From Prosapia bicincta (Eukaryota; Arthropoda; Insecta; Hemiptera; Cercopidae): a stretch of DNA of 64,000 nt. The notes under the pieces were generated by a model. It ran no database searches and was not told where the DNA came from. It worked only from the letters and a program-made list of their open reading frames with translations. Shown one piece after another: positions 12,262 through 24,544 of the stretch. Position 1 is the first letter of the stretch. Each line of letters begins with the position of its first letter. The translations under genes and the position numbers were made by a program. The stretch lies in the NCBI GenBank assembly GCA_036971475.1, contig JBAIZL010000008.1:5752501-5816500 (forward strand), given 5' to 3'.

Positions 12262-12277
12262 TGTGTGTGTGTGTGTA

Positions 12278-12331
<54 letters not shown>

Positions 12332-12355
12332 CGTGTGTGTGTGTGTGTGCGTGCA
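12171..12355 (+). repeat. (TG)n microsatellite at the 3' break of the gypsy element
   Basis: About 185 bp of TG repeats with occasional TATG, GGTG and GCGTG interruptions. The gypsy reverse transcriptase frame, read on the minus strand, runs straight into it and becomes a His-Thr repeat. A second TG tract (20265-20350) bounds the other end of the element. Confidence 0.95.
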
Positions 12356-13490
12356 CTGCAACAGGTTCGAGAAATAACCCTTTGACACGATCAAAGGCCG
12401 CTTGCATGTCTGAGTCCCAAATCCAGGGTTGTTGCTTGCGCAGGAGTTTCAAAAGAGGTGAAGTTTCCTGTGAATACTTGCTCGTGAAGCGAGCATAATA
12501 ATTCATGAATCCTAGGAAAGACTGTAGCTGCTTTTTATTCTTAGGTACTGGGAAATCAAGTATTGCCTGTAGCTTTTCTGGGTCTGTTTGTACCCCTTCT
12601 TGAGTAAATATGTATCCTAGGAATTTCACCTCCTCCTGGCAGAAAAAAGTTTTCTTGGGATTTATCTTCAAGTTCCCTTCCCTGAATTTGGTGAAGATCG
12701 TTCGTAAATGTTCGAGGTGTTCTTCGAACGTCTCAGACAAGCATAACAGGTCATCAACGTATGCTAGTATGTTTTCCTCCAACTCCTGTCCTAGAGTTAA
12801 ATCCATCGTCCTAACCAATGCCGGTAGGTAATTTTGGAGTCCGAAAGGCACTACTTTGAAGTTATACACTTTGTTGTTAAAGAGGAACCCCGTATACTTC
12901 TTGGGGTCATGTGTCAGGGGTATCTGCCAAAAGCTAGACATGAGGTCTATCTTGGAAATGTACCTCTTACATCTTCCCTTCCTCAGTATATCGTCAATAG
13001 CAGGTGCACTTTCGTAGTCCGGTACTGTGATGTCATTTAGTCTCCTAGCATCTAGGCATAGTCTGATGGATTTGTCTGGCTTGAGGACCATTACCATCGG
13101 GTTGATGTATGGTGTTCTTGACCTCTCAATGATGTCGTTGGCTAGCATAACGTCGATTTCCTGTTGGACCTGTTTCCTAAAGTTTATCGGGATCGGATAA
13201 CTCCTCTTCACGAATGGTTTGTTTTCGTATATTTTTAATTTCTGCTTATATTTATTCGACCTCCCTGGGGTCTCGCTGAATACATCCTGGTATTCCTCCA
13301 TTAATCCTTTCAATTTTTTCTCCTGGGCATTTATCAGGATTGTCCTCTTTTCTTCCTTTTGCTGTAAAATATTTAACTTATTTATTTTGTATCTGCGAAG
13401 TGGTTTCAGTTGCGTGACTTCTTCATCCTTTTTATGTTTCTTTCGCTTCACCCTGCTCTTCCAATTCACCACTCCTAGTCTCTTTCTCAT
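12356..13490 (-). pseudogene. Ty3/gypsy reverse transcriptase, truncated
   Basis: This domain copies the element RNA into DNA in the virus-like particle. From the Met at 13490 the frame contains a basic linker, the pre-finger block YPIPINFRKQVQQEI, the finger motif RLCLDARRLNDITVPD, the first catalytic Asp block (KIDLMSSFWQIPL), the palm motif AYVDDLL with the two catalytic aspartates, and the thumb block FLGYIFTQEGV through FLGFMNYYARF. It then ends in PLLKLLRKQQPW and LFLEPVAVHAH just before the TG tract replaces RNase H. All three catalytic aspartates are present, so the loss of function here is truncation. The upstream linker (13490-13835) is open only in pieces. Confidence 0.88.
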
Positions 13491-13835
13491 CCTATATCGT
13501 GGTCTCCTAATCCCTGACTTATCCTTGTGCTTTCTCTCTCCTATCTCCTTCCTGTTGCGTTTAGTAGTAGTCTCCTCAGGCTCGCTTGCATTTCTGTTTC
13601 CTTCCGGGATTTCCGCATGGTTGTAGGAACATTTCGGGCCACTTTACTTTGCAGCTTCCTGCTGCTTTTCCTCTCCGTACATTTTTTGTACTTCCTCTCT
13701 TTTTCCTCCCTTTTGTCCTCTACTCCTAGTTTGACGTTCCTCGGCTTTCTTGGGCTCTGCCCTTCCTTCCGCTCTTGTTCCCTTCTTAGGACCTCCCTTG
13801 CTTATCCCCTCTAGCTTGTTCCTGTTCGCTTCGCC

Positions 13836-14328
13836 TTAGGATTTTACTTCTTTGCTTGGAGTTTCTACTCCTTCCTTCCTCTCTACTTTCTCTGTTTCCT
13901 TTGCCTTTTGGATATCTGTTTCTCCCTTTTTATCCTCTTTACTACCTATTTGTTTTATTTCTTCCTCTTGGGACACCTTGCCCAAGCTCTCTCTAGCCAG
14001 CTCTGCGTCGATGTTACTCACAGCTTGGTATCCATGTCCCAATCCCCCCTCGAGACTCGGCTCCTCCGGGTTCTCGATAGGGGTAACGACGTGAGCATGG
14101 TGTTCGGCTGGTGCCAGTACAAGCCCCTCGTCTTTGCTTTTTTCAATCCATCCCACCTTGCCGATTTTCGCTTGATTGTTTTTTGCTTCGAAGCTCATTT
14201 GGATGGTCTTGTACTATTCTTCGATCACCTTCCGGCATCTCAGACATAGCACTCGATCTGTTTGCATGGTCTTGTTTTGGTCTTATGAAGTCGAGACTTG
14301 CGATCTCTCCTTTGACCTCAAAAGTCAT
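13836..14328 (-). pseudogene. Gypsy pol linker between protease and reverse transcriptase
   Basis: Two overlapping open pieces (14143-14328 and 13836-14198) in different frames are rich in Glu and Lys and show no catalytic motif. The shift near 14325 separates them from the protease frame. The sequence just downstream (13585-13830) is a diverged duplicate of 14840-15070, which lies inside gag. Confidence 0.5.
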
Positions 14329-16184
14329 GAAGTGTTGATACGGGCTTTTAGTCGATGTAACAGATCACAACCCATGACGATTTCCACCCGTAAGTGTTCC
14401 ACCACCATGTAGCTACTCTCTATTACATGTCCTCCTAAACTCAGAGGAATAAAGGCCTGCTTACAGACTCTTATCTGGGGTGTCTTCACTGCCGTAACAA
14501 TGCCTGTATTGCTTACCGGCAATTCCAAGAATTCTTTCCCTTAGCGCTTCAGTTCGTTATACAGGTTTCCCTGTATAACGGATATGTCCGCGCCGGTGTC
14601 GATCTCAACACGCACTACCTGTTGCCAGATAGCGCCTACTAGTGCAGGGCATTCCTCAGAATTCTGGGATCGCCGGGGCAACAAACCTTTCTCCTCGAGC
14701 AAGTCACCTCGTATCTCCATATTGAGACCTCCTATCTCTCTTTCTAGCTCCTTACAGGGCTGTTGAGCTATGGCTCCTATTTGTTCTGGCTTTCTGCTTC
14801 CTTTTACACTTTGCTTGATTTGAGTTTCCTTGGGATTACTTGCATTTCCGTTTCCTTCTGGGATCTTGGCTAGGTCACTGGGACACGTCGGGCCTCCTTG
14901 TTTCGCAGCTTCCTGCTGCCTCCTTCTTTTCTCTCTATCCTCCTTTCTTTCTCTACTATTACTGGGTAGCTGTTCTACAGCGTCTTTGGGCTCTGCCTCA
15001 CCCATCGCCCTTGTTCCTTTCTGTTTCCTTTTGCCTCTTCCTTCCAGCACATTCTTGCTCGCTTCTCCCTCAGATCTTACTCCCTTTTTCACATCTATTT
15101 TCTCTGCCAGTCCCTTATTCTCCTTTATACTACCTATATCTTTTTCTATTTCTATTTCTATCTTCCGGGTCTCGGTTCCTCTTCTTTGCCTCTGTCTAGC
15201 TGCCTCTTTATCTTCTCCTGTGCAGCAAAACCCCAGTACTAAAAACTTAGCCTTAAACTGCTCATATTGGTCCACCGGCTTCATCAATGCCTTCCACCAG
15301 GCTTCTGCTGTTCCTTTCAAGTTTCTGACAATTATCTTTAGCTTCGTGTCGTCCTCCATCATCGGATTGACTTCCTCGAAGAGCCCTTCCATTTCCTTCA
15401 TGAAGGCCACGAGATCCTCGTTGTCCTTCCCATAGTATTCTACTTTTTTCGTACCAGTCATCTCCTGGTAGTCCCACGCTCTAGGCCTTATCCAGCTGAC
15501 ACTGGCACCTTGTGACATTGCACTTCGGATCTTGTCATTGACCTTGTTTACACTGGATTCTACTTTCTTTATGCCTGTCTCCAGGTCTCCTATTTTCTTA
15601 TCCCGTTCCAGCTGTCCTTCCTCCTCCCTCTCTATTCTCACTTCCAGTTGGTCGACCTTCTTTTCGTGTGTGGACACTCTATCGTCCATGCTACTTAAGT
15701 GTTGAATTCTGTCCTCTTTATGGCTCTTAAGGTTCCCGGTTAATTTTTCCATAAATAACCTCATCTCTTCCCTTTCTAACTTCTCCCTTTCCTCCTGATC
15801 TTTCTTCTCCTTTTCTCTTTCCTTCTGTTTTATTTTTCTTCTAACTTCTTCTCTTATCCTTCTCGCTTCTTCATTTTGCCATCTTAATTCGGCTTGTTCT
15901 CTCTCTTTATATCTCCTCATCTCTTCCTCCTTCCTCTCTGTCTCCCTTTCTAATCTCTCCTGTTCTTTCTCCTGCTTTCTTTTAGCCTCATCTTGTTCTT
16001 CCTTTTTTTGTCTTTCTAATCTCTCCTGTTCTTTCTCCTGTTTTCTTTCTAACATCTCCTGTTCTTTTTCTTGCTTCCTTTTAGCCTCATCTTGTTCTTC
16101 CTTCTTTTGTCTTTCTATTCTCTCCTGTTCCTTATCTTTCTTTAGCATCTCCATATCGCTTTTCTCCTGCTTTGGTGATGCCAT
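14325..16184 (-). pseudogene. Gypsy gag-protease polyprotein with an in-frame stop
   Basis: The 547-codon frame from ATG 16184 starts MASPKQEKSDMEMLKKDKEQ and is a long charged coiled coil for about 200 residues (repeated EQERLERQKKEEQDEAKRKQ blocks). Next come a capsid-like segment (NLKGTAEAWWKALMKPVDQY, as in Retrotrans_gag) and a second basic, low-complexity part. It ends in a retropepsin start with the catalytic triad VEIDTGADISVI. A TAA at 14541-14543 interrupts the frame, which continues in phase to 14325 with the second protease half, including IVMGCDLL, the usual helical I-x-G-x-D-x-L block. No zinc knuckle is visible. A capsid-to-basic jump at FCCTGEDKEAA suggests an internal deletion. 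Confidence 0.8.
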
Positions 16185-16625
16185 GGTTGTTGTTTGTTTT
16201 TCTTTCTACTTTTACTTTTATCCTACTTTCTCTATCTATCCTTTCTACCTATTTACTATTTATATACTTTTTCTATAAATTCCTTTTATTTATAAACAAG
16301 TATCGCTGGATGAAGTCCGTGTGTTTCTTGTGTGTGCATCCGTCAGTGTTTCCTTCTCTTTTCTTACTACGTTTTACCCCTATTTTATTTTCTTAACCCT
16401 TTTTTAATCTATTTCTCCTACTGAATCATTTAACCCCTATTTTTCTTTTCTAACCTATTTTTAATTGATTTATCAGTGTTTCAAACTAAAACTGCTATCT
16501 AACTTTTTCTTTAACTCTTTATTATTTATATCTTACACTTCCTAGGTCGAATTTCGCCATGTCTTTTTGTTATTTTTTTAGAGACCGAAGTTGTTTTTAC
16601 GGGAAAGTCCTCAACTTTACCCGTC

Positions 16626-16643
16626 GCCCCACGTTGGGCACCA
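16626..16643 (-). promoter_or_regulatory. Primer binding site for tRNA-Lys
   Basis: The minus strand reads TGGTGCCCAACGTGGGGC. This matches the complement of the 3' end of insect tRNA-Lys including CCA (known end GCCCCACGTTGGGCGCCA), with one mismatch. Its position, 440 bases upstream of the gag ATG, fits a gypsy primer site and fixes the 5' LTR to higher coordinates. Confidence 0.75.
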
Positions 16644-19600
16644 TCTTACTTACTGCAACGGGCACGCCCACCGCGTCTCGCTGATCTTACGCTCACTTAC
16701 CCAGCCGTCAACCCTTTCGTTGACCAACTCTTCAGCGCAGACCCAGCACTCACATCTGCTGCATAGCAAGAATTTTGGAACGAGTAGCCGTAGCTATGAA
16801 CGCTGTGCAGTGCTCGTCAAAATCTGCCAGAGAACAAGTCACTAGACTTATAAAACAAAAAAACATAACTTGCTGAGGATTTACCCTTTTAGGATGTGTC
16901 ATCCCGGGGAAGGAGTTCTTTTGAAAGGCATCTAAGCGGCGAAATGACCATATCGATTGCAGGAGAGTGTAAGAAACTTGTTTAAATGAATACTCTGTTT
17001 GTTTGCAAGTTAGTTAAAAAATCTTAATTTTTTATTTTTTGAAATTTATTGATTTTAATATGCATAGCACAGTATGCAATTCCTTAACCTTGAATTTATC
17101 TGGTATTTTGTTTGATATAAGAAAACATAATATTTATTTATTTTATCAGACATTTTACCATTTAACTAAAATTTGACAACTTTTATTTACTTCCTATCAG
17201 AATATAAAAAAGCGTAAAACTTTACCCAATTATCTTATCAACACGGTTTGTTTAACTTTAACCTTTTCAATCAAAAATTATGGTTGTCACCTTCAATTTA
17301 AACATCTCTTTTCCTTAAGGGAATATTCAAAACATTAGATACTTGATCTATTTTTTATCTCAATATCCCTGGTTTTGTCACCTTGAAAAATTAAGTTTAT
17401 AATATTCCTTTATGCTTACTAAGATTTTTATTTAAAATTTATTTGCTAATTTCTACAAGTTTCCGATCTAAACCCTTTTTTTCTGACAAAGTTTTACTCT
17501 TTAGTACATTCCGAAAGCTCCCTAACCATCAACTAGTTGAAATGACGACAAAACCACTTATTTATGATAACATCGTATAGAACCATTTAGTATTAAAATG
17601 TTTCCTTTATCCCTTCAAATTTAATTGACTTTTAACTTTTTTAAATTCTATTTCTTTTGTCTCCCATTTATATGTAAAAGTGAATTTACTTTACTGAATA
17701 ATTTCAAAACATTGTCAAAAATTACATTATATACAAAAAGAAAAATTTATCATAACACATACTGAAAAAGAAATTATATTTATAACAATATAGATACATC
17801 TACTAAAAGATTTCAAAATATTTACTGAATAAAAAATCATATTAAATAAAAAGTGTCAAAGCATTTACTGAATGTTTTAATTTAAGCATTTACTGAAACA
17901 TATTTAATGCTTTTCTGAAATTTATTAAACACATTTCTGAAAGAGAATACAACCCTCTTATTGAAAAATATTTAACCTTTTCTGCAAGAAAGTCTTATAT
18001 ACTAAAAAATTCTCAAAACATTTATTGAATGGACATTTATACATCTACTGAAATCATAAAACTTGAATTAAAAACACTTGCAAAATTTTCTTATTTAATC
18101 TTCCTAATCACTAACAACAAAATGAAATCTTATTCTACACATAAATCATGAAGAAATCTAAATGAAACTTATAATTAACCTGAAAACAAATTATCTTAGG
18201 TTATTAGCTAGACCCACTGAACATTTCAAGATCCCTCTTTTTGATGTTTGTTTACCTATTCATATTTTCATAATTTACAAATTTATCCTTATATAAAAAC
18301 TCATTCGAAACATCTCTTGTTTTCCCTAAATCCTTTTCTTTTTTATTTATCATATTTTAGTTTAATATTTATCACTTATACCCCTTTATATTTACCCAAA
18401 ACTTTATTTTAATTAATTTTCTTGAATATATATAATGTAACCCCTTTTTTAAATAAAAACAACAATTTAGTTTAATTTACTAGAATAAATGATATAACTC
18501 TTTTTAATAAAAACATTTATTTCAATTAACTTTAATTACTAATATAACCCTTTTTTCTCAAAAGAACAATTTATCTGAATTAATTTGCAATCCTACTGTT
18601 ATGATTTTTACACGTAATGCTTGACCTTCAAATCAGCTGTAGTAAACAAGCTATCTATGCGTCAGCCATCTTGTATGTTTACATTTGCCATCTCATATTT
18701 AATTTTGAATAAATTATATTTTACTTTATTTTCTCACCATCCTACGAATTTTGGATCCTTAAATAATTTAAACATATTTATTTGAGTTGCTTACAACAAA
18801 CTCTTAACCCTTTATAAAATCCTAACCTCAAACTTTCGTTTCCCTTATTTCCCATGAAATACAACTTATTCTCTACTGATGAGGCTTACACCATTTTGTA
18901 AAATTTTCCCCTACCCTCAAACAAAGCCACCTGTAGTTACTGCTCAATTTCAAAGTTTGTTAGTTACGTTTTTAAATTTAATTTAATCTGCTTTACAATT
19001 TCCCATTTTAAAATTTCTCAAATTAAAATTTCTTATTTGCAAAGAGAAAACCTGGAAAGATCTAACCTTGGAATTTCCCTAGGACCTTTGCTTAGCTGTT
19101 TTCCTTCTCTCCGTAGGTTGCGCTGTTCTGCTAACACATTGGGGGGAGGCGGATCCTTCTTCATCTCAAAACGACGCTTGCTGCCATTCTAGATGACTTG
19201 GCCGCCATATTTGAAATCCACCTTCCCTTTGTGAAACGTATCATATCTCGTTCAAGGATTCCATGCTTCTCTCTCTGCGACTGGTTCCGTTTTCCTTGTT
19301 TCTAAATATTTTAAACTTCTTTAATTTTTAAATTTAGACTGATAACATTATTGAATTTAAAAGTTTTTTGTAAAACACTGTTCTATGATGGGATTTTTTC
19401 ACATTTCTGTTTTTTAAATAATCATACGGTTAACCCTGACATTGTTCCAGTCACTCACAAATCTTACTTTCTTTGAAATTTTGCCTATTGAAACACTGTT
19501 CACTTCTCCTTACCTTCACGGAGTAAGGTTGATTTTAACTTAAAGTTTGAAACACACGAAAACCTTAAGACGCTGCACATTCCGCTCTTACTTTGGGAGA

Positions 19601-20264
19601 CCTCTTTCGGCTTGATTTACACCGAAAGGGCTCCATTTTAAAACACTACGTCACTTCATCACAGCGAATTACTACTTACTTAGCCAGTCATTGTTCTTGA
19701 ACGACAAACGACACTACAACAAATTCCATTGTCTTTTGCCGGAGCTAACTTCGCAACCCGTACTCTTTGGTGTCTTTAGCTAAGCTGGCGTGGGTACGCC
19801 GCGTCATCCCCCTCCTGTAGGACTCCCACCTCCAGCTACCGTTTTCCCACAGTTGCTCTTGCCAAATCAGGATTCCAATATTACGTCATTTTGTGTACCT
19901 AGATGCGCACACATCTCGTTCTGTCTATTCCTTGCGTGTGGGAAAAATGAATCAATAAACGGTCGATATTTTAACAGTTTTATTTTCTGGCAGTTTAACT
20001 CTTTATCGGTGCTTTTTATGAGTTTTTTCTATTCTTGGTTTTCGATTTCTTTTGTTTTGCTGCATCTTTTAAAATGTCAACTGTAGTTCTAGGGTGATTT
20101 TGACCGTTTTCTCCTTGCAAATGATCGTCTTTAATTGTTATTCCAATTCTATAACCTCCTTGAGGTGGATTGGCTTGTTTTACAATGTTAAGTATTTAAA
20201 CTCGTTTTATTTTAACTTATTTCCCCTTGCAGTGGCTATTCCTACGGAAATCTGCCTGGTGCAG
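16644..20264 (-). other. Presumed gypsy 5' LTR and unclear flank
   Basis: An AT-rich part (16850-19050) contains many short degenerate copies of ATTTACTGAA between about 17690 and 18050. A GC-richer part (19050-19960) has no coding signal I trust. Without a second LTR its end cannot be fixed; the whole 3.6 kb may not be LTR. Confidence 0.35.
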
Positions 20265-20350
20265 CGCATGTGTGTGTGTGCCCGCATGTGTATGTGTATA
20301 TGTGTGTGCGTGTGTATCCACGTGCACGCGTTGTTGTGTGTGTGTGTGTA
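20265..20350 (+). repeat. (TG)n tract at the right edge of the gypsy element
   Basis: Interrupted TG/TATG/GCGTG repeats, similar in interruption pattern to 12171-12355. The pair suggests that the element lies inside what was once one microsatellite. Confidence 0.8.
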
Positions 20351-20840
20351 AGAAATACTAGTTGTTCCAATAATTTTGTTCACAGTTAAATTCATTGTGT
20401 AAAATAAACCCATTACAGAAATTCACAAACTATGTCTACCTTAACATTACATTGAGGGCATCTTTAGGTTAGCTCCAATTTATTGAATAACATAATAAAT
20501 ATACATTTTTCATTACATTGAAAAAATGTAATAAATTGTTTAAAAAACAAAAAAAATATTTGATTTCCTACAGTTATAGATATTTTTGTTGAATTTTCAT
20601 ATTATAATGGTAAACATATAATTGTTAGAGTTAAGCTGGCGAGCAGATGTGCCATTACGTCTGTCTTGATTTTCATGTTCTACTCTTTCAAGGCTCATTA
20701 CGAGCCTTGTCATTCTATTTCCTTTATTTTGGTAAATTTTCAAATAAATGAATTATGTTAAGATGTAAGAGTTAACTTTAAACTACTGCATAGTAATATA
20801 ATTATCTATTAATATTTTTAGTATCATAAAAAGTAATATA

Positions 20841-21702
20841 CAGTAAACTCCCGATTATGCATGGAATAGGGTTGCCCGGCAACGACGGATAACCGAATTC
20901 CCCAAATAATCAGCTATGAACAAAGAATATGCAAAACAATCGATAATCGATTATTATACCATAAGTTACACAATTAATGACCCCGGCTAATGCAATTCAC
21001 AAATAATCTTCAGAGGACAAAATAAATAGGCCTATAGAAAATAATTTAAAATGTCGATGTATTTGACGGATTATAACATGTACATTTATATGTCTAACTA
21101 TTTACAATACATACATAAGTATATGTTAAAAGTAATTATGTATGTACATATGCAATTCCCTTTACACATAATACAAAAAAATCTGTAATTTTCGACTTTT
21201 TTTATGAGCATTGATTTAGCTTTAATGTGCAAGTTTCTTGAGAACCATTTTGTCGCCCAGTGTCTACTTGTGTCACAAAGCCATAAAGATCGATATTGTA
21301 TATGACAGACATGGATAATGCATATGTCACGTCCTAGACTATTTATAGCCGAGATTAGCTGACATTTGTTTACAATCTTATGATACACATTAGGTTTTCA
21401 GCCGTCCAAGCATTTTGTCATTGCCTCTTATATACAGTAGTCTGTTCGCCCCTTTTATTTCGCTGGCCCGAATCAGGATGAGTTCCATTAAATGTAAAAC
21501 TTAGTACGTATATATTTACATATCTATTACCTTCATCTTAACTTCTATTAAGCCTTATATGTATTTACGTCGTAATTCACCGTTTGGAAATTTAAACATA
21601 TGAATCTGATTGGAATAAAAATTGGATATTTGTAAAACAATGGCAGACCCCGGATAATCCGCAAACAGGTTAAACCACCCACGGATAATCGGGAGTTTAC
21701 TG
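20841..21702. mobile_element. Tigger-type non-autonomous element (862 bp) with TA duplication
   Basis: Starts CAGTAAACTCCCGATTATGC after TA (20839-20840) and ends with the inverted GATAATCGGGAGTTTACTG before TA (21703-21704). CAGT ends and TA target duplications are characteristic of pogo/Tigger transposons. There is no transposase. A second, inverted and truncated copy lies at 25945-26220. Confidence 0.85.
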
Positions 21703-24022
21703 TACACCAAAACACAAAAATAGTATAATAATATGATATTTTGCCACAAATACTATAATTTACTAACACGATCGGCAAGAGGTCAAAGTTTTTTCCACAT
21801 AAACAACGGGATGCTACTTCAGGTCCGCTTGGAAACTAACTGGGAAATGGTCAACATAGATTACGAAGTAGAGTAAACACCAAGACTGCTGGCTATCCTC
21901 ATCTGTATTTTATAAGGAAAAATTCAAAAATATGGAGGTAACCTCCAGTATATGCCCGGTGAAGGGTTAAATATTGGTTAAATCCACTTAACATTTGACA
22001 TTCTTAACATTTTGAATTAAAATTGTTGTCAAGTCTAACATTCAAGTGAAACAATTCCCTGATAACACTTATTGTTTGCTTGGAGTTAAGATTTTTCTTG
22101 CATTTATCAAACCTTAATAATTAATTTTGTTCATTTGAATTATTTTTATTTGATTTGTGTTTTGTTGAACATCTAATTCTACATTTAACAACTTCCAACG
22201 ATCATCCATTGTCTTACCCACATTTAATTTCGATTTACTAAGACATTTTTTGTTACTAACAATATTGTTCTTTTAATTATTGAAATTAACAATACTGTTA
22301 TTTACCATTACATATTGTAGTTGATTGGATCATAACCAGGGGACAAATTAATTAGGTTGGTTTCTTATAGTATGCTCTTGTGTGTCATCCTCCTTCTCTC
22401 CTCCCTGTATAATCTTGCTTAGTATTTTGCCGGATCTCAATTTAGATTGCTGCATTAATCAAAAAGTAAACTCTTGGAAGTGGCAATGGTTTTTCTGTAT
22501 GGAGAATTGTGCTATGTTTAGTGAGTATTCTTTCAGTGACATGTTCAGTGTCTATTTGAATATTAGTTGGGTCCATAGTTCTTACATATTATTTGCAGAT
22601 AATTACATCTGAGTATTGTGGATGTAGGAAAGTTTTCTATTCAATTGCAAAGAAAGTTTGAGAAATTAAATTTCAAAGTAATAATTTTCCATCAAACCAC
22701 CACCCACATGCAATACTGTGCAGAAAAGAAGGTTAATATTTCTAAGAACCATGTAAAATAAATTAACAATTTCAGTATTTAAATAAGAAATATAAATTTT
22801 GTCATGTTTTGTTAATCATCATTAAAAGAAAACACCTATTAAGAACAAAAACAAAAATTTATAAAGAGCAAAATAGCGTAATTATAATAATTAAACAGCA
22901 ATAATATAATATTGTTACAAATATGTAAACAATATTGATGTAGAGTTATTGTTGTTTAATAACCTATTATGGAGATTGCAGAAGATATTTTAATATAGCT
23001 AATTTAACAAACTATTTTATCAGTTCATGGTATTTCCAAGATATTTCACTAGTTCATTGTGATTTATTTAAGTTTTAGGTTCAAAATTTGAATGATTTTT
23101 TTATAATTTTAATCTACTTGCTTCTATAACTCCACTCTTAATTTTCACCTCCATTCTTGTTGTGTGTCTTTGTTACTATTTTTATACTGTTATTTCTTGA
23201 GTTCTTCCACATAAATCTTAATAGAGATGGTTTAGTTTGTCTTTGTTGTTTGCATGTTCTTTTGGAATAACAGAAGTTGAACATTGTTTTTAATTTGGGC
23301 TCATCAGTTTGTAATTTTGGGAATAAAAGAAATGTGCCAATGATTGACAAGTTTGTAGATTTTTTTGTCAAATGTTTTGAATAAGATTATGTTAACTGAA
23401 TTTTGGGCTAAATATTGTGATTTAGAAACCGTTTGAAATGCTTATTATTCATGGACTTTGCAGATAGTTGAATAGTGACTCACAACATATTTCTTGAAAT
23501 TAATATTTTATCCGGTTTTTATGTTATTGGTGATCTTAAAGAAGTGCTTGCACCACTTTTCTGTTTGAATCTGGTCTATCATAAACATTTTCTGTAAGAA
23601 TCTGTTTAGGCTACATCCTAAACATACTGTTTGTATTTTTCAGTGTTTTTGACGAACAATTCAGGTTTTCAGAAGATTTATTTTCCAATTCGGTTGGTAG
23701 GCTGCAGTACTTTTATTCATTTTTTGTATAAATCCATTTTAAGAAAGTACCTTACTTGTTGCATATTCCTACAAAATCATAAGAAAGGAAATAAATATAA
23801 TAGATACTTCCCTAGTAGTTTGTTTGTTTTTAGAGTACATCAAAAACACATTAAAACTCTTGATAAGTTTACCAACCTTCATATTTTATTTTTAGGTTAG
23901 TCTTACATGAGATGTAACGGAATACTGTCACTATAAAAAAATAACCAAAACCGAACGTAGTCAAGCTTTAATATTTGTTAAAATAAAATTAACATTGAAT
24001 TGCTATTTTGAAACCATAAAAC

Positions 24023-24544
24023 GTGAGTCACAATAACTTTACTGTACTGCCGTGAGTCACAATAACTTTACTGTACTGCTGTGAGTCACAATAACTTTAC
24101 TGTACTGCCGTGAGTCACAATAACTTTACTGTACTGCTGTGAGTCACAATAACTTTACTGTACTGCCGTGAGTCACAATAACTTTACTGTACTGCCGTGA
24201 GTCACAATAACTTTACTGTACTGCCGTGAGTCACAATAACTTTACTGTACTGCCGTGAGTCACAATAACTTGACTGTACTGCCGTGAGTCACAATAACTT
24301 TACTGTACTGCCGTGAGTCACAATAACTTTACTGTACTGCTGTGAGTCACAATAACTTGACTGTACTGCCGTGAGTCACAATAACTTGACTGTACTGCCG
24401 TGAGTCACAATAACTTTACTGTACTGCCGTGAGTCACAATAACTTTACTGTACTGCCGTGAGTCACAATAACTTTACTGTACTGCCGTGAGTCACAATAA
24501 CTTGACTGTACTGCCGTGAGTCACAATAACTTTACTGTACTGTC
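24023..24544 (+). repeat. 29-bp tandem array, 18 units, each with an AP-1 consensus
   Basis: GTGAGTCACAATAACTTTAC (plus TGTACTGCC) is repeated 18 times with starts spaced exactly 29 bp (24023, 24052, and so on to 24516) and no indels. Variants are TTGACTG for TTTACTG and GCTG for GCCG. TGAGTCA, the classic AP-1/TRE heptamer, occurs in every unit. Near-identity suggests recent expansion. Confidence 0.95.

Larger units (their letters stand above)
12356..20264 (-). mobile_element. Truncated Ty3/gypsy LTR retrotransposon (tRNA-Lys primed)
   Basis: On the minus strand the order is: presumed 5' LTR (to the right of 16643), primer site complementary to insect tRNA-Lys, gag with retropepsin, linker, reverse transcriptase. 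RNase H, integrase and the 3' LTR are missing: the sequence stops at the TG tract at 12355. Gag-pol has one in-frame stop, at least one frameshift and an internal duplication, so it is dead. Base composition and codon use (GC-richer) differ clearly from the AT-rich host intron. The exact right boundary is uncertain; a minus-strand TGCGCTGCACC at about 20258-20268 could be the LTR start, but no second LTR exists for comparison. Confidence 0.75.

Noticed and set aside
12171..12498. Plus-strand Cys-Val-rich and minus-strand His-Thr-rich frames
   Set aside because: Pure translation of the (TG)n microsatellite.
13219..15435. Plus-strand Ser/Leu-rich frames up to 201 codons
   Set aside because: Antisense shadows of the charged gypsy gag-pol on the minus strand.
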